Assembly: GCA_003439945.1 (NCBI GenBank)
Contig: QVRM01005378.1
Coordinates: 792,001 to 856,000 of the forward strand
Length of the DNA stretch: 64,000 nt
Origin: Dermanyssus gallinae
Taxonomy: Eukaryota; Arthropoda; Arachnida; Mesostigmata; Dermanyssidae
Direction of reading: 5' to 3'
The position numbers and the translations under genes are program-made. Numbering within the stretch: the first letter of the stretch is position 1; the number at the start of each line of letters is the position of its first letter. Below, one piece after another: positions 33,790 to 49,696 of this stretch. The notes under the pieces were generated by a model that had not been told where the DNA came from, searched no databases, and saw only the letters and a list, made by a program, of their open reading frames with translations.

Positions 33790-34245
33790 ACTTAACAACA
33801 CTTGCAGCTGGTTCCGTGGTTTTTGACGTACTCAATCGCAGGTTAGATCCCGGGTGCGGGAATCTGTTTTTGTGTTCGAACATGCGTGTCACAACATATT
33901 AGAAAAAGGATGTACATACTTCGGTAGCGCATTTGGGTTCGTTACATTATAGCACGCTATCACTGGATTTTTTAAATTAAAAAGGCTCACATAAAATGCA
34001 ACACTTCCAAACAACGCCGGAGAGTATCCTCAAAAGGGACCAATATTGCGGGAAACTTGTTGAACTACGAAAAGTCCTTAATAAGTGAAATCTGGGTGGA
34101 TACTTTTTGGCCCTCTAAAGTACTTTCCTAAGATGCAGTTTCGGGGAATCACACATACTTGGGAGTATCCGGGCGTCGTTGGTTAGAAAGGATTTGAGCT
34201 ACTCCACTACCAAAGGTTGTGAGTTCGATCTCGGCATAACTCATG
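33790..34245 (+). repeat. Two tRNA-like short repeats
   Basis: At 33808-33872 a region ends in GGTTAGATCCCGGG, B-box-like. At 34170-34240 GTCGTTGGTTAGAAAGG resembles an A box and GAGTTCGATCTCGGC a B box. Neither folds into a convincing complete cloverleaf by eye. They are probably relics of tRNA-derived SINEs. Confidence 0.4.
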
Positions 34246-34269
34246 CCAATAAAATATAGAAAATGTATA

Positions 34270-35090
34270 ATCCTTGTATAGACTTAGAGCCATCGATGAA
34301 CAAGTTGAAGCTCTTAGATCACGTTTGTTTAAAATACGCAATATAAGAGAAACGAAGACATGTCTTGAAGTTTTGATACAATTTAATAAAAAAAAAACAA
34401 TATTTATATTATTATTTAACGTGTTTTTGTCCTTTTCAAAATGGCTTCCGCTCGCTGCAATACACTTGTGCCGCCATCCCACTTTTCGAAGCATTTTAAA
34501 CTCGTCTGAAAGACGAATAGAGTTATGTTGTTCCTAAGAATTTTTCGTTATCTCCTCTATAGTCTCATAACGTTGTCTCGTCAAATTGTTTTATTCGTGG
34601 GGATACACAAAAGTCACACGGTGCCAGGTCCGGCGATTGGAGAGGTTGCGAAATATATAAATTGATTTTTTTTTATCAAATAATCCGAAATCAGTAATGA
34701 TGTGTGCGCCGGTCCATTGTCGTGATGAAGAGAGTATTTTGCCCAGCGATCAGACCTCTTGCGTCGGACGTGCTCGCGTAATCTTCTAAGATATTCGCAG
34801 TAGTATTCCTTATTGGCCGTAGATCCAGGTGGCAATTTGTAGAACATGATTCTCTTGTAGTCGAAAAAAAAACAGCCAAATTAACCTTGGCGTTGGATCT
34901 GCATTGTGAGAAACTCTCTCTCCTTAGAAGTACCACTGAGGATTGGGATTTGGTCTCGATGTCGTAACCATATAACCATGACTTCGTCTTCTCTAATCAC
35001 TCTCTAAGGCAATTCAGGATATTCTGCTACCGCCTGTAGGTTCAATTCGGACATATCCTGATGGACGTTCATTTGCTGAAAATTAAAAAA
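34270..35090 (-). mobile_element. mariner-family transposon, decayed (second mariner)
   Basis: The minus strand carries transposase fragments in several frames: near 34720 SLHHDNGPAHTSLLISDYL with the second catalytic Asp, preceded by REHVRRKRSDRWAKY and FYKLPPGSTANKEYYCEYL. Around 34935 MVIWLRHRDQ matches the block after the first catalytic Asp. The C-terminal part runs to about 34270 in broken frames. It resembles the element at 46307-47480 more than the one at 24034. End repeats were not identified, so the bounds are approximate. Confidence 0.8.
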
Positions 35091-38000
35091 ATTGAACTTG
35101 CCGATCCGCCCTCATATATCTATAACTTACGAACAAAAGACCTGCAGCACCCAATAAATATATTATTTCATTCAAGTAAACCTTGTACTCACAAAAGTAG
35201 CGCCATATCGAAAATGACTACAGACAATTGAAAGACAAATAAACTGACATTCAAACACGATTAGAATATAAATACGAGGCGATGGCAGGAGCAATACGTC
35301 CCATTCTCAATAACCACAAAAAGTAATAAGTTAATAGCACTCTCGGATATGCTATCCCGGCTTAGTCACTTTCGTTCTATTCGCAGGCGTTTCATATCAA
35401 ACACATAACGCTACGTGCCTAATAAAAATGCTTCTTGCCACTCAGCGAGTCACATTGCTCAGTGAAAGCGCCAACAGCGAATTCGAAAACATGTATATCC
35501 CGCCAGAAGAAAGCGCCAACAGCTCATCAACAAGCACAATGCCGGTTCACGCGAGACCACGAGTATAAGACCGTTGATTAATGGCAGGCATTTTTATTGT
35601 CATATGAGACCAGTTTTACCCTGCTGCCTTGGATAATAGGCATAATGGGACTCTGTGCCTTCGAATAACGATAGGCGGAAAGCGTGCACCGACGACGAGG
35701 TGAGCTATTTGCGCAACCTCGCATTGTGGAGCGTACAGTTACGGTAGACTTTGTTCTCCGCGTTGGCGTGCAATATCCTTTGGCAGAACAACTAAACCCC
35801 ACAGGTCACTCAAGCCAACGATTTCTATGCAAGAAAAAGGTTTAACTGTCCAATGGCACCTTGATTAGATCCTTGATTAGACACACCATGACCTATGCAT
35901 GGGTTGTCTGTGATAACTACGTCTTCCGGCACTACAACACTAGGCTTGACTTGTTCGGAGTACCTCGCAGAAGCGTGAATAAGCTTAATAAAGTTTAACG
36001 GCCAACATGCTTTCCCGACGTGAATTTCATGAACATATGTGAGAAACGCTAAAACAACTAGATAGAACCAGAGCTCCAGCTGCAGCAACACTTCCAGATC
36101 TCACGATTGCTAAGGGCAAGGGGTAAAATTATATTTCATAAAAATTCCTTTTGTTAGTTGATTAGCTCAATGCCAAATCGCATGACGGGTGTTATTAGAG
36201 CACACAATATGGTTGAATTGTTTATTTTAAAGATAACATTTTACGGTTTAGCATTATCTTGCACTTAAGTAATGTCACAAGTATCCCGATAATGTAGGTT
36301 AGGGGGTCACCAGGTTTTTAGTGTGTCTGAGAGTCCCACACTACCCAGACCAAAGGGTGTGCGTTATGCATTTTTATTCCTGGCCCCTGTAAAAGAAAAT
36401 CATTATCTTGCAGGGCCTACGTGAGAAGGAATTTCTTTTCAAGCCACCCGCGTCACCATCTTTATCCAGAAATATCGGATTCGTGAATTAGGCAGCGGAA
36501 GGCTATCAGGCGGGGAGTGAGTTAACAATCGAATCCACCAAAGAATCTGGCCGTGTACTATACTTCTGTACAACTTCCAGCGAGAATTAAGCGCACAAAA
36601 GAAGTGTTTCGAAGAGCTTCGATCGACCATTGGGAATGAAGCCTCATCCCTGGGCAGTGTATACGAATCGTACGGCCAATTTCGAACTGGACATTTTCAT
36701 CTGTATCCCGTAAGGGTTCATCGAACCCCATGAGGGACGACGAAAATTTGGCTCGTATGAAGAATCCAATTGCTAATAACTCAAACACAACATTGCCAGA
36801 GGAGACTTTGGCGTTGGATCCCAGTCCCTCCATAAGATCCTGCACGGCTGTCTCGGACCGTTCCCGAAAATTCTACTCGGAGAGTACCTCATGACCTGGC
36901 ACAGGACGGAAATGTGACGCCTTTCTGGCTCGAAATGTTCTAATAAAGTTAGACGAGCTCTTTGTTCGCTCACAGGTGATGAGACGTTGGTACATGTTTA
37001 TGACTCTCCATTCAAGTACCAGCCGGTGTACACTCCAACACCTGCTCGCAGTGAGCGGGTGTTGGAGTGCCTTCACACACCACAAAATAACGATTTTATT
37101 GTCATAAAAGGGTTATTCTATCGTAGAAATGTTCAAAGCTTCTCCTGGCCAAACCCCACCTCTGTCTCGTCTTCGTTATCAGCACAACTATTCCACCACC
37201 ACCACCATTATTATGACCAGCATCATCGACTCGTTGATCTTACCCATCTACTCTCCCCACACATTCAGTGGGGAGGGTCGGCATTTCGGCAGCCGTGGCG
37301 CGCTCTCTTCGAGAGTGGTTCGTGTAAACTGGCAATGGCGAGCCCGAAAGCAGAGCTACCAAAGGAAGGACAGCAATCGCAACCGCCCTATCATTATTAT
37401 TATTATTATTATCATTATCAAATGGTTGTGAGTAGACGGGCGAGTAAGGGAGTGAATGAGAAGGGATTGAGTGAGGGTACATTGGTCACCAACGGAACGA
37501 TGATACTGCCTCGAACTTGGAACGAATGACACCGTTGTTGAGAGGTGTGAAAGTGCAACCGGTTGCTGTGTTGTAATCGTCATAAAATTGGAATCTCTTT
37601 CTCTTCCACAAGGGAGAGGAACATCCGGCTCTATTTGTGCGTTGAGTTTGCCATTAAGTCTGGTGTTGCCAGCGCCACCGCGTGAATTAGTGGAGCCATT
37701 GTCGCCTCTGCTGTCGTTGTTGGTGTTGACGTCGTTGTTGTTGTTATTGTTGTTGTTGTTGCTGCAGCTGTTTTTATTGCTGTTACTGCCGTTGTTGCTA
37801 TTGCTGTTGTCGTTGGCATCGACACTGTCGGCACATCCAGCTCACTCGTTAAAAGTCGGCACTCGGTGTTACAGTTAGACAGCTGGCAGCAGCAGAGAGC
37901 TGATGTTTCTGGCAGCGGCGCCACGGAGAACTTTTCGAATTTCAGTGGTGGCGGTGGCAACAAAATCGAGCACTCCAATGGCTCCGACAGCCAAGATGTC

Positions 38001-38103
38001 AAGCACGACAACAACAACAACAGCAACAACAGAAACGCCAGCAGCTGGTACAGCGAAAACCGTTCATACAGCTGATACGACTAAAGGAGAACCACCAGCT
38101 GTA
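35091..38103. other. Long stretch without a recognised gene
   Basis: Holds a short repeat at 36290-36390 (listed separately) and low-complexity CAC/TTG/TTA runs at 37195-37215, 37390-37425 and 37730-37760. Minus-strand open frames at 35825-36091 and 36558-36973 look somewhat protein-like, but I recognise no family. They may be old transposon scraps. Confidence 0.4.
36290..36392 (+). repeat. Short interspersed repeat, family B, copy 1
   Basis: Contains AGGTTTTTAGTGTGTCTGAG followed by AGTCCCACACTA and a GTGCGTTATGCATTT segment. Similar blocks in the same order occur at 51098-51230 and 57815-57935. This copy is the most divergent. Confidence 0.5.
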
Positions 38104-40284
38104 ATGCATCAGGTGTTCGTCTATGGAACGCTGAAAAGCGGCGAGCCCAACTACAGTGTGCTGACGGACAAAAGCAATGGCTCGGCAAGGCTGGTCGGGA
38201 ACGGCCGATCAGTGCGGCAGTTTCCACTGCTAATTGCCTCATCGTTCAACATTCCCTATCTGCTGTACAAGCCGGGCACCGGGCACCGAGTTCACGGCGA
38301 GGTTTACGCTGTCGACGACAAAATGCTCGCCGCGCTCGATGATCTCGAAAATCATCCCAGGTAGGTCGGCGGACGGGGCGAGGGTGAGGCTCGCTTTGCG
38401 CGAACTTTACTCGGACCCTCTATATTTCGGCGTATGCGACCAATGTGAGGGAAATAGTGACAACGTCTTTATGGAAACCCTTGGGTTGGGTGCTATATGG
38501 GGGCTGGGCGTTACATATGTGCGTGTAGATACCAGCGTCTTACCGATTCGACGTCTTTCTAGTTCCTGAGCTACTGACTGAGCCGGCGGACATATCGCGC
38601 GGTATGAAATCTATTGCATATACTCCAACATCTTGGGTATCTAAATCTGTCTTGTGGTTCATGAAAACCTTATGGGCTTCAACGTACGTGATGAAATCGC
38701 TGGTCCGCAAGTGCCGTCGTAATCGTCTATCTTTTTCACTCTGCCGGCTCGCCATTTGTGTTCCTTATTGATGCTATCCCATATAACCCTCGATCTGTAT
38801 TGCTTGTTTTCCTTTTTTAATTGTGCTTCCAAATTCTAATATATACGAAACAATGCTCGTATTTTCCAGATTTCTTTTTGAGTCTACTACAACTCTTCTG
38901 TCAGTAGCGGGCTCTCTTTTAGAACATGGGTAGTCTGGCTCATGGGCAGCTTGTTATCTTTAGGCAGTTGTGTGTTTCGACGCTGCCGGCGCTTGGTGGT
39001 TTATACTAATATTAGCTAGATTTGCGGATCTCAAGAACAAGCATATCGAAATGACCATGTTTCACTGGAAGGATCGAGCGCTCAACTTCTGGTATCAGAG
39101 TCATCTAATCGTTTCTAATTCTGCCGATTTTGCTAGTACTTTTGTTAGAATTAATAGTATTTTGAACGCTAGCCAAGAAATGAACGGCCAAACATAAGGG
39201 GGGTTTAGCATTTGCTCTTTTCTGCTTTGATATTGTTGACGTAGCCGTATACGTTTCAACGTTATAATAGATTTTAATAGTACTAGAACAAAATCGTAAT
39301 AAATATAGCTTCATAGATCAAACGAAAGAAGCATGAGGAAGGACAAATACTTCCGCTGCCATGTTTTCATGAGAATAGTCAATTATTTAATTCGATTCCA
39401 GCTTCAGTCTTCGTTGATCCTGCGGTCGTGTTCTGCTTAGAAAACAAAATCTACATACTTATCTCTACCACAATTCGTACGAAACAGACACCGTATTTGC
39501 CCATATACCTGTGACGTGTTTAGAAATGTAGGACTGTAGAGATGCAGAGCTGCAATATAAGCACGAGATTTACAGCCAAACTGATATCCGATAAGCGTCA
39601 GCATGAAGTAATCTAGATGACAATTTGTTCGACCCTACCTAAATGCAACAGACACAACGAAATAACAAAGGGATACACTACCCGTTTTCTGAATAATAAT
39701 AATAAAACTCGGTTGGGGCGTTTCGCTGACGGACGACGAATTCTGCAATGTGCCACGCATGTTCTATTGCCGATTAACCATATCGAGTCGTGCTTTTTCG
39801 ATTCTTCTCAATCGTCGTCAAACAGCTATTACGTACGAGAGCAGGATGCGGTCGAGTTGGCAGGCGGCTGCATTGTCCAGGCCTGGATCTACTTCCTGAA
39901 GGAGTTCCGTGACGAGCTATTGGAAAAGCCTTTGATCGACAACTACTCATCAACAGGCCCCCACGGACTCGTATACGTGCCCAGGTATCTGCGCAACAGA
40001 CAAGATCCCACGCATGAGCACTATCGGCAGGTTAAGCCACAAAAATCGGTACGTGCGAAGCGCCGATATGCCGTAGTCACAGGGTGGGATGGATCAACCC
40101 CGACACGTTTTATTCACACGTATTTCATCTAGAAGATATATCCTCTGAACTATGCGACGATTATCAAAGTCGATCATTTCCAATGCTTTGGCGCAAACAC
40201 GTTTGCTAAATCTACCTTGTAACGATCGAGCAAGAACTGTTCAGAGTACTACACAAACTCAGTGCGTCTAGTAAGTTAAAATAT

Positions 40285-40363
<79 letters not shown>

Positions 40364-40820
40364 CATTATTATTATTTATTGCTCTTCAGAGGGCCTATCA
40401 TTGTAATCTAGCTAGTTTCGCAAAGAACACTTGATGGGTTGCGCAGCCCTACGGAATGTCTTGTACCCTCCAAAAGGTTATTTTTCATCATATACATTTC
40501 TTCACAGTAATCACTCGCACATTGTCGCGCTGTTTATTACTTCTCACCCGGAATCTGTAACGATGATAGGCGGCACAATTATGTTCAGTCGTGCACGGCA
40601 CAAATACAACCAAATGCACGTAACCAAAATACGGTTTGTACTGCGCCCTGCGACCTATTGCTTATGGTTTCCGTAATTGTCCGGTCATGCGCAGAGAAAA
40701 ATCTGTCCTAAGTCTAAGTAGGTACGTGTCTACAGATTATAAATATATTTACAAGACTGATTAACTTTTCTGTTCTGTTGCAGTGAAGACACGGATGATG
40801 TCGAGGATATCTACAAGTGA
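38104..40820 (+). CDS. Gamma-glutamylaminecyclotransferase-like protein (GGACT / Tina-1 type)
   Basis: Exon 1 is 38104-38360 and exon 2 starts at 39826, joined in phase 2 (CCCAG|GTAGG, AACAG|CTATT). The start HQVFVYGTLKSGEPNY is the signature loop that binds the gamma-glutamyl group. Then come GHRVHGEVYAVDDKMLAALD with the expected acidic active-site region, and LDDLENHP. Exon 2 adds CIVQAWIYFLKEFRDELLEK and NYSSTGPHGLVYVPRYLR. The family releases 5-oxoproline from gamma-glutamyl amines. The 3' end is unclear. A last exon 40784-40820 would give an acidic end EDTDDVEDIYK after a good acceptor (GTTGCAG), but it needs phase 2. The best donor (TCG|GTACGT at 40049) gives phase 0 and an immediate stop, while a weak donor at 40084 fits. 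An upstream in-frame extension of the start exists but is low-complexity. Confidence 0.85.
40286..40378. repeat. (TTA)n microsatellite
   Basis: About 90 bp of TTA repeats in the last intron of the GGACT-like gene. Confidence 0.98.
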
Positions 40821-40845
40821 TTGCTAGGATGGTAATTAATTTAGT

Positions 40846-40851
40846 AAAATA
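40846..40851 (+). promoter_or_regulatory. Polyadenylation signal of the GGACT-like gene
   Basis: AATAAA 26 bp after the proposed stop. This supports a last exon ending near 40820. Confidence 0.6.
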
Positions 40852-41390
40852 AATGCAGTATGCCGTAAAGCCAACCGATTGTGGTTTTCTGTAGTACTCC
40901 TAGCCGAATTAATACAATAATCAAAAGCATCTGAGAGGTTAGGCTCTAGGTAGAAAGTGAGTAGAAGGTGGCACAATCTAGGCGATACAATGTAATGTAG
41001 ACCAGTTTGATAGTGGCACGCTTTTATATTGTCAACAGCAGGGAAATATAGCTTTAGCTTCTAAGTATGCGGCAAGTAGTACAATATTTAGAATGTCCCG
41101 CATCATGTGCATATAGCAGTTAGCACGAAAAACCTAACAGTATATTTAACGTAGGCTATTTTTGAAAATACTTATTCTTTGTGCTTTCGTGAGGATAAAT
41201 CCGAAGAAGCGACACTATACAACATTAATCAAATCAGAAGTTGCAGGAAAGCTATTGTTTCTATCAAACCTAAATTGTAGGTAAACGACGCTGTCAAAAC
41301 GTTTTAGCATTAAAAAAAAACACATATTCTCAATATACTATTTGTTTCAAAAAAGATTAGGCTGGTAATACACTTTATAACAATTCAGCA

Positions 41391-41396
41391 TTTATT
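41391..41396 (-). promoter_or_regulatory. Probable polyadenylation signal of PLRG1
   Basis: AATAAA on the minus strand, about 370 bp after the PLRG1 stop codon. Confidence 0.5.
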
Positions 41397-41763
41397 TACG
41401 CATTATTTGCATTTGTGAACTATATACAAGCTACTCGTTTCATATGCGCTCGAGTAGACACACACAAAACACAATCAGATACGATGACTTTCCCTTGTCG
41501 TCGTCGCCGAACCGAGAACCCACTTAAAGCTCAAGCACGCCGCGTGCCGTCGCTAGAAGGTGGGTCGCTAGTGGACACAGCATTGGGTTGTGGCAGAAAC
41601 CGCTGGTCATGCTTATGTACAATGAGCAGATTTCGTCTTCGCTGTTTGAATAGTGTCGCCGCCACCGCCGCTGACGCCGCAGAGGATCCGACGCAGAGCC
41701 TGGATGGACATGGATCCGTGCACAACGAGCGGGGGCGGCCGGGGGGACGCGGTGTTGGGGGTT

Positions 41764-45004
<3,241 letters not shown>

Positions 45005-46306
45005 GGCTGCGGCTGGGGTTATGGCAACGGCTGGGGTTACCGAAACAGCTACACTGCCTCGGCTGTCGCAGCAGCTTAGCTATACGACGTTGGCTGACGC
45101 AACCACTATAGCTATGCGGCTTTGGCTGTCGGAACAGCTAAAGCTATACCCTTACCGTAACAGTTATACGGCTAATAGAATAGGATGGCGTTGTTGCTGT
45201 TTGATCGATGTTGATCGATGATAAGCCGAGATTTTTCTTCTACTTTTTGACAGTAGCAGCAGCAGCAGTAGGAGCAACAACAATGATGATGATGATGCAT
45301 CAGGCGGCTTGGCTACGCCAATACTTTGCTGGTTGTTCTTTCGTTCACACTTTACGAGATAAATAGCCTATGATATAAACGAAATTGACAGCCTATATTC
45401 TTCATTTCAGATCCGAGGCAGACTAGACGAATATTCGCCTGTTTCGTGGGCGAAGCAACGTTGTAGCGTTGGTTGGACGATTGGATGTGGAACGGTGGCG
45501 GCCAATTTCAATAGCTGACGAGATGTAGTCTTCACTCCACTCAAGACAGTGACATAGCAATGAACAATACTATGACATGGAGATGTTGGGCCGGAAACAC
45601 GATTAACATTCACCAGTACACACATGCAAAGTTCTCGTATTCGAAACGCCGGCATTCGAGACGGAGTGAGGTTAACTGTTAGTCAACAAACGAACGCTTC
45701 GACTGATGATTCCGACGGTTAGTTCTAAGCGGCGGAATGACGAGTTGACCGGCGGTTGACTGGCGGGCTATTCGAATTTTGAAACGAGATGTTAGAAATC
45801 GTATACGAGCAGAAAAATCCGCATCAACTGCATCCAGTTAGAGTTTATTTTACTCAATTGAATATACACTTAATGTATGAGGCTGTCCTCATAATTAGCT
45901 GTTTTCCTCACTTGTTTGGCAAGGAAAATCATGCAACGATTTATACTCTGGTGCTGTGTATTACAGTGCATGGTTCTTGGCGCAGAAATTAAAAAATAAA
46001 CTGATTAGATGCTAAAGAAAGCAATAATGCAACTATTGCTATGTATGTAATAAGACAAAATAAGGCGTTAAAAACAGATAAGGCCACTGTTCTCACATCC
46101 TAAATTACCTAACAAAAAGATACAATACACAAAAGACCAGAAAATATAATAGATACTATTAACATCACTAAATGTGGTGACAAAAATCTATTCAACGGCA
46201 AGTCAATAAATTCAAAGACAGCCTCTGCAGGCAGAACCGGCAGGTGCATAAGTCGTAACCCTCGTGAAAAGCGGCTTCTGAGCATACCAGGTTTCTTCGG
46301 GGACAT
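45005..46306. other. PLRG1 upstream region, no gene recognised
   Basis: Just upstream of the PLRG1 ATG (45010-45180) is a degenerate repeat of GGTTAC/GCAACGGCT-like units, and near 45255-45300 short AGC and ATG trinucleotide runs. Open frames here look non-coding. Confidence 0.4.
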
Positions 46307-47480
46307 ACGAGGGAGGCTCAAAAAGTTGTGATGCAAATTTATACAAAAAAAACAAATTTTTATTTTACTTTTTAAGGTGTTTTTGGTTTTATCAAAATTA
46401 CTTCCACCCGCTGCAATGCACGCGCGCCACCTTCTTATAAATGCAGTTTTCAGAATCAAACAAAGTTGCGTTTGCGAATTTTTCGGTATCTCCTCTATAG
46501 TCTCGAAACGTCGCTCCTGCAATTTTATATTATCCATAGGAACAGGGAAAATCACAAGGAGCAGGATCCGGTCAATATAGAGGTTGCGAAAATATAGAAA
46601 TCATTTTTTTTTAAACAATCCGAAATCAGTAACGATGCATGCGCCCGTGTGTTGTCGTGATGTAGGATCCAAAAGCCGTTTGTCCAAAGTTTAAGCCTCT
46701 TACGCCGGACGTTCTGCCGCAATTTTCCTTAAATTTCGCGGTAATGTTCCCTGTTTACCGTAGACCCAGGCGGCAGTATTTCGTGGAATGTGATTCCCTT
46801 GTAATCGAAAAAAACATTCAACAGAACTTTGGTGTTGGATCTGCGCTGTTTGAATTCGATCGACTCTCTTCTTGGAAGCACCACTGGGAGGATGGGGCTT
46901 TGATCTCGATGTCGTAACCACATACCCACGACTAATCTTCTCTAGTCACTCTCTGAAGCAATCCGGGGTCTTCTACTACCGCCAGAAAGTTGAAATCGAA
47001 CATTTCTCGAGGGGCGTTTATTTAGAGGAAGCTTAGGTGCCAGTTTTCTGACGCATAAAACGTCGGTCAAGACTGTTGTAACCAATCCTTTAGTTATTTA
47101 CACTTCCTCAGCTATCTCACTGAATGTAAGTTGTCGATTGTTGAGAAAGATATCATGATTTTTTCTAACATTTTTGTTTGTTATTGACGTCAATGGGCTC
47201 TTTCCGTCTCTTCACGTGCGTTGCGAAATTGATGCTGCCACGTATACAGTTGTTTTGGGATACTGTTTGATCACTATAATCGGTTCGTAATATTTCCACG
47301 AGTTAAGATCATATAATTTGGTTTTTAACAAATTACTTTTTGCAGATTCTTCGCTCTATTTTTGGTTCCTTAAACATTACCGAACCGTTTCTTCACTTAT
47401 TTGAACAAACTCAAACAATAAACGAAACTTGGCATGTGTGCAGCTGATGAATGCCCGTTTTAAGTAAAACAAACAAGAAT
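46307..47480 (-). mobile_element. mariner-family transposon, decayed (third mariner)
   Basis: Minus-strand pieces include MGMWLRHRDQSPIL, FFDYKGITFHEILPPGSTVN, HHDNTRAHAS (second catalytic Asp, near 46640) and a C-terminal segment with RRFETIEEIPKNS and RRWRACIAAGGSNFDK. These are standard mariner transposase blocks in the right order but in different frames. The left boundary may be TACGAGGGAGGCTCAAAAAG at 46305; no matching right end was found, so the limits are approximate. Confidence 0.82.
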
Positions 47481-48062
47481 ACCTGGGTGGTGTCGGTCTA
47501 ATTTGTAATATTCAAAGTACTGAAACTTGTCGTACCATCTTTGTATACATCGTCAGTCCCTGTCGATTAAATAAAAACTGAAGGGTAGAACCTTCATTGT
47601 AGATGATTATGACATAATGGCGGATGACTTCAACTGAGTAATTCCTATTATATCAAGTAGTGATGACCATGTACCTGGTGTACACCTGGAGATGTCGTCT
47701 GCAGAACCAGAGGAAAGGTGCAAGGCATTGAATACGCAATCAAGGATGCAAATCTCGCGTTAAGCAAAGGCTTAGATCCTTAGACCTCTTGAAAAACAAA
47801 TTGCTTGGCGGACACAGGTTGCATCCTCATATTTATTTGTACGTGCCTTCAATTGCTCTAGAGATACATTGCCGTTTTTTCCCCTAAGATGGCAGAGTCG
47901 ATTACAGACCAAACCATCTCAGTTGCCGTTCTGTGCAAGATGCCAAGTCGTGATGCTTCGTGTCCGTTTATGCTTGATTTTTACTAGACTGTCATTTTTC
48001 ATCAAATTGTAGATCGACAAGCTCCACCGCAACACAAATGCTAAGTTAGTCATTATCCACTC

Positions 48063-48278
48063 TGTAGTGTCTACCACACCCATGGCTGGGCGGTGACCGT
48101 TACGAGTTCGCCATTCTCTCGCTCAAACAACACACCCGCGCATTTAGTAACTTCCCGCGTCTTCGCTACTGGTGTAGCGGCATCCTCTATTTGGCGCCCT
48201 GTATTTAGTTTGCTTCAGCATTGCCGCCAACAGACGATATATATACTCGCGCAGCTTAACGGACGCTGCTATCCTACA
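48063..48278 (-). repeat. 3' LTR of the deleted gypsy element (216 bp)
   Basis: Matches the 298-bp LTR at 3953-4250 from end to end except for a gap of about 73 bp, which removes the block with the TATA box, plus smaller differences. Confidence 0.9.
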
Positions 48279-48290
48279 TTCTCCTCCCCT

Positions 48291-49605
48291 TCACCGGCTT
48301 GTTTCGAATTCGGCCCCATCTTCACCCACGAACTCCCGTAGACGGCTCGGTGCGCGTCTCATCCGCCGTGGACGTCCTTCACACGGCGCGCTGTTGTTTT
48401 CGTGTTGATCTTCAGGCGCACCTCGTCTTTCTTCTTCAGGTCTCTGCTGTGCACCTTGATCCGGGCGCTGTAGATAGCCTGGCCTCTGCGCTGCCCGTGC
48501 TACCTGTGGTTGGCCGGCACGCGTCAACCGGTTTCTGTGCCATCTCCTACCGTCTTCCAACTCGTACATGTCTTCACCGACTTGTCTTTTAACTCTCGTC
48601 GGTGGTCCATACTTCTCATTCCCCTTTGCAGCGACTGGTCTCCGTATTCTGACCTAGTCACCGGGCGTGAACTTAGTTTACACTGCCGCTCTCCTCCTGT
48701 CTGCGTACTCCTTTTGTTTGTTCTGTCTTGTCTCCACTCGCAGTCGCTCATCTTCATCATTCTGAATCGTGTTTCCTCGCCATGCGGATTCGGTCATGAA
48801 TTCTTCGAACTCATAGCTCAGGAACTGGGGTCCGTTGTCCGTTACTATGCTGGCCGGAATGCCTTCACGGTATATGAGTCGGTGTAGCATGCCAATGATC
48901 CGACGAGCTGTTGTTTCTGCCATGAACTCTACCTCCGCCCACTTCGAGTAGTAATCCATGACAACCACCGCGTATCGCGCTTCCGGTCCCAATGAGCTGT
49001 CCGGGCCTCGGATGTCGACTGCTAGCCTCGTCCACGGCTGAGCTGGTTAGGGCGTCGTCCTCACGGGTGCTGTGGCAGCCACTGCTGTCTTGTCATGTAA
49101 TGCGCACAACCGGCACTCTCGTACCGCTTCCTCTACCATTTTGTCCATTCCTGGCCACCAGAACGTGTTTAGCAGTCGATGTTTCGTCTTCACTATCCCC
49201 TGATGCACATCTTCGTGGGCCATCTGGAACGCTCTCTTTCGAAGTTGCTTTGGCAGAACTACTTTATCTCCTCTCATTAGTACGCCCTGCGTTTCGGATA
49301 GTTCATGAACAACGGAGGCCCAGCGCCCGGCTTGCGCCAGTCGAGGCCGTTTTAACCTAAGCCATCTTCTCACGCTCTGAATGTCCGGGTCAGCTAAAGA
49401 ACAACTTACAACCTCCTCCCACTGTATTGGCCTTAACTTTTCTTCTAGTGTTGCTACTATCATTTTCTGCCCATCACACGCTTCAAAAATGTCTTCTGTC
49501 GGCAGTCGAGAGAGCATTTCGGGTACATTATTTGTTATACCGCTTCTAAATTTTACCTCAAAGGAGTAGTTTCTCAGCCTTTCTACCCACCGACCTATCT
49601 TCATT
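48291..49605 (-). pseudogene. Remnant of gypsy pol: end of RNase H, and integrase with internal deletion
   Basis: From 49605 down, the frame reads RIGWWVERLRN-like RNase H end, a linker, then the integrase zinc domain with both parts present (HRLLNTFWWPGMDK ... CRLCALHDKT). The catalytic core (48992-48850) reads VTDNGPQFLSYEFEEFMTE and then jumps directly to a part about 80 residues further on. The segment with the catalytic Glu is therefore deleted. The tail 48569-48291 continues in another frame to the polypurine tract. It cannot make an active integrase. Confidence 0.88.
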
Positions 49606-49691
49606 GGCGCCCTGTATTTAGTTTGCTTCAGCATTGCCGCCAACAGACGATATATATACTCGCGCAGCTTAACGGACGCTGCTATCCTACA
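49606..49691 (-). repeat. Truncated 5' LTR of the deleted gypsy element
   Basis: 86 bp that match 48193-48278 without a visible difference, starting at GGCGCC and ending at the TSD. Confidence 0.92.
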
Positions 49692-49696
49692 CACTC

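Larger units (their letters stand above)
48063..49691 (-). mobile_element. Internally deleted Ty3/gypsy element with target-site duplication
   Basis: This is a second, shorter member of the family at the left edge, in reverse orientation. Its ends are TGTAG at 48063 and CTACA at 49691. The five bases CACTC precede the left end (48058-48062) and follow the right end (49692-49696), so this is a target duplication and both ends are real. Inside are the 3' LTR (48063-48278), a fused pol remnant, and an 86-bp piece of the 5' LTR (49606-49691). That piece is identical by eye to the corresponding part of the 3' LTR. Everything between the 5' LTR piece and the RNase H region is missing. Confidence 0.92.
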
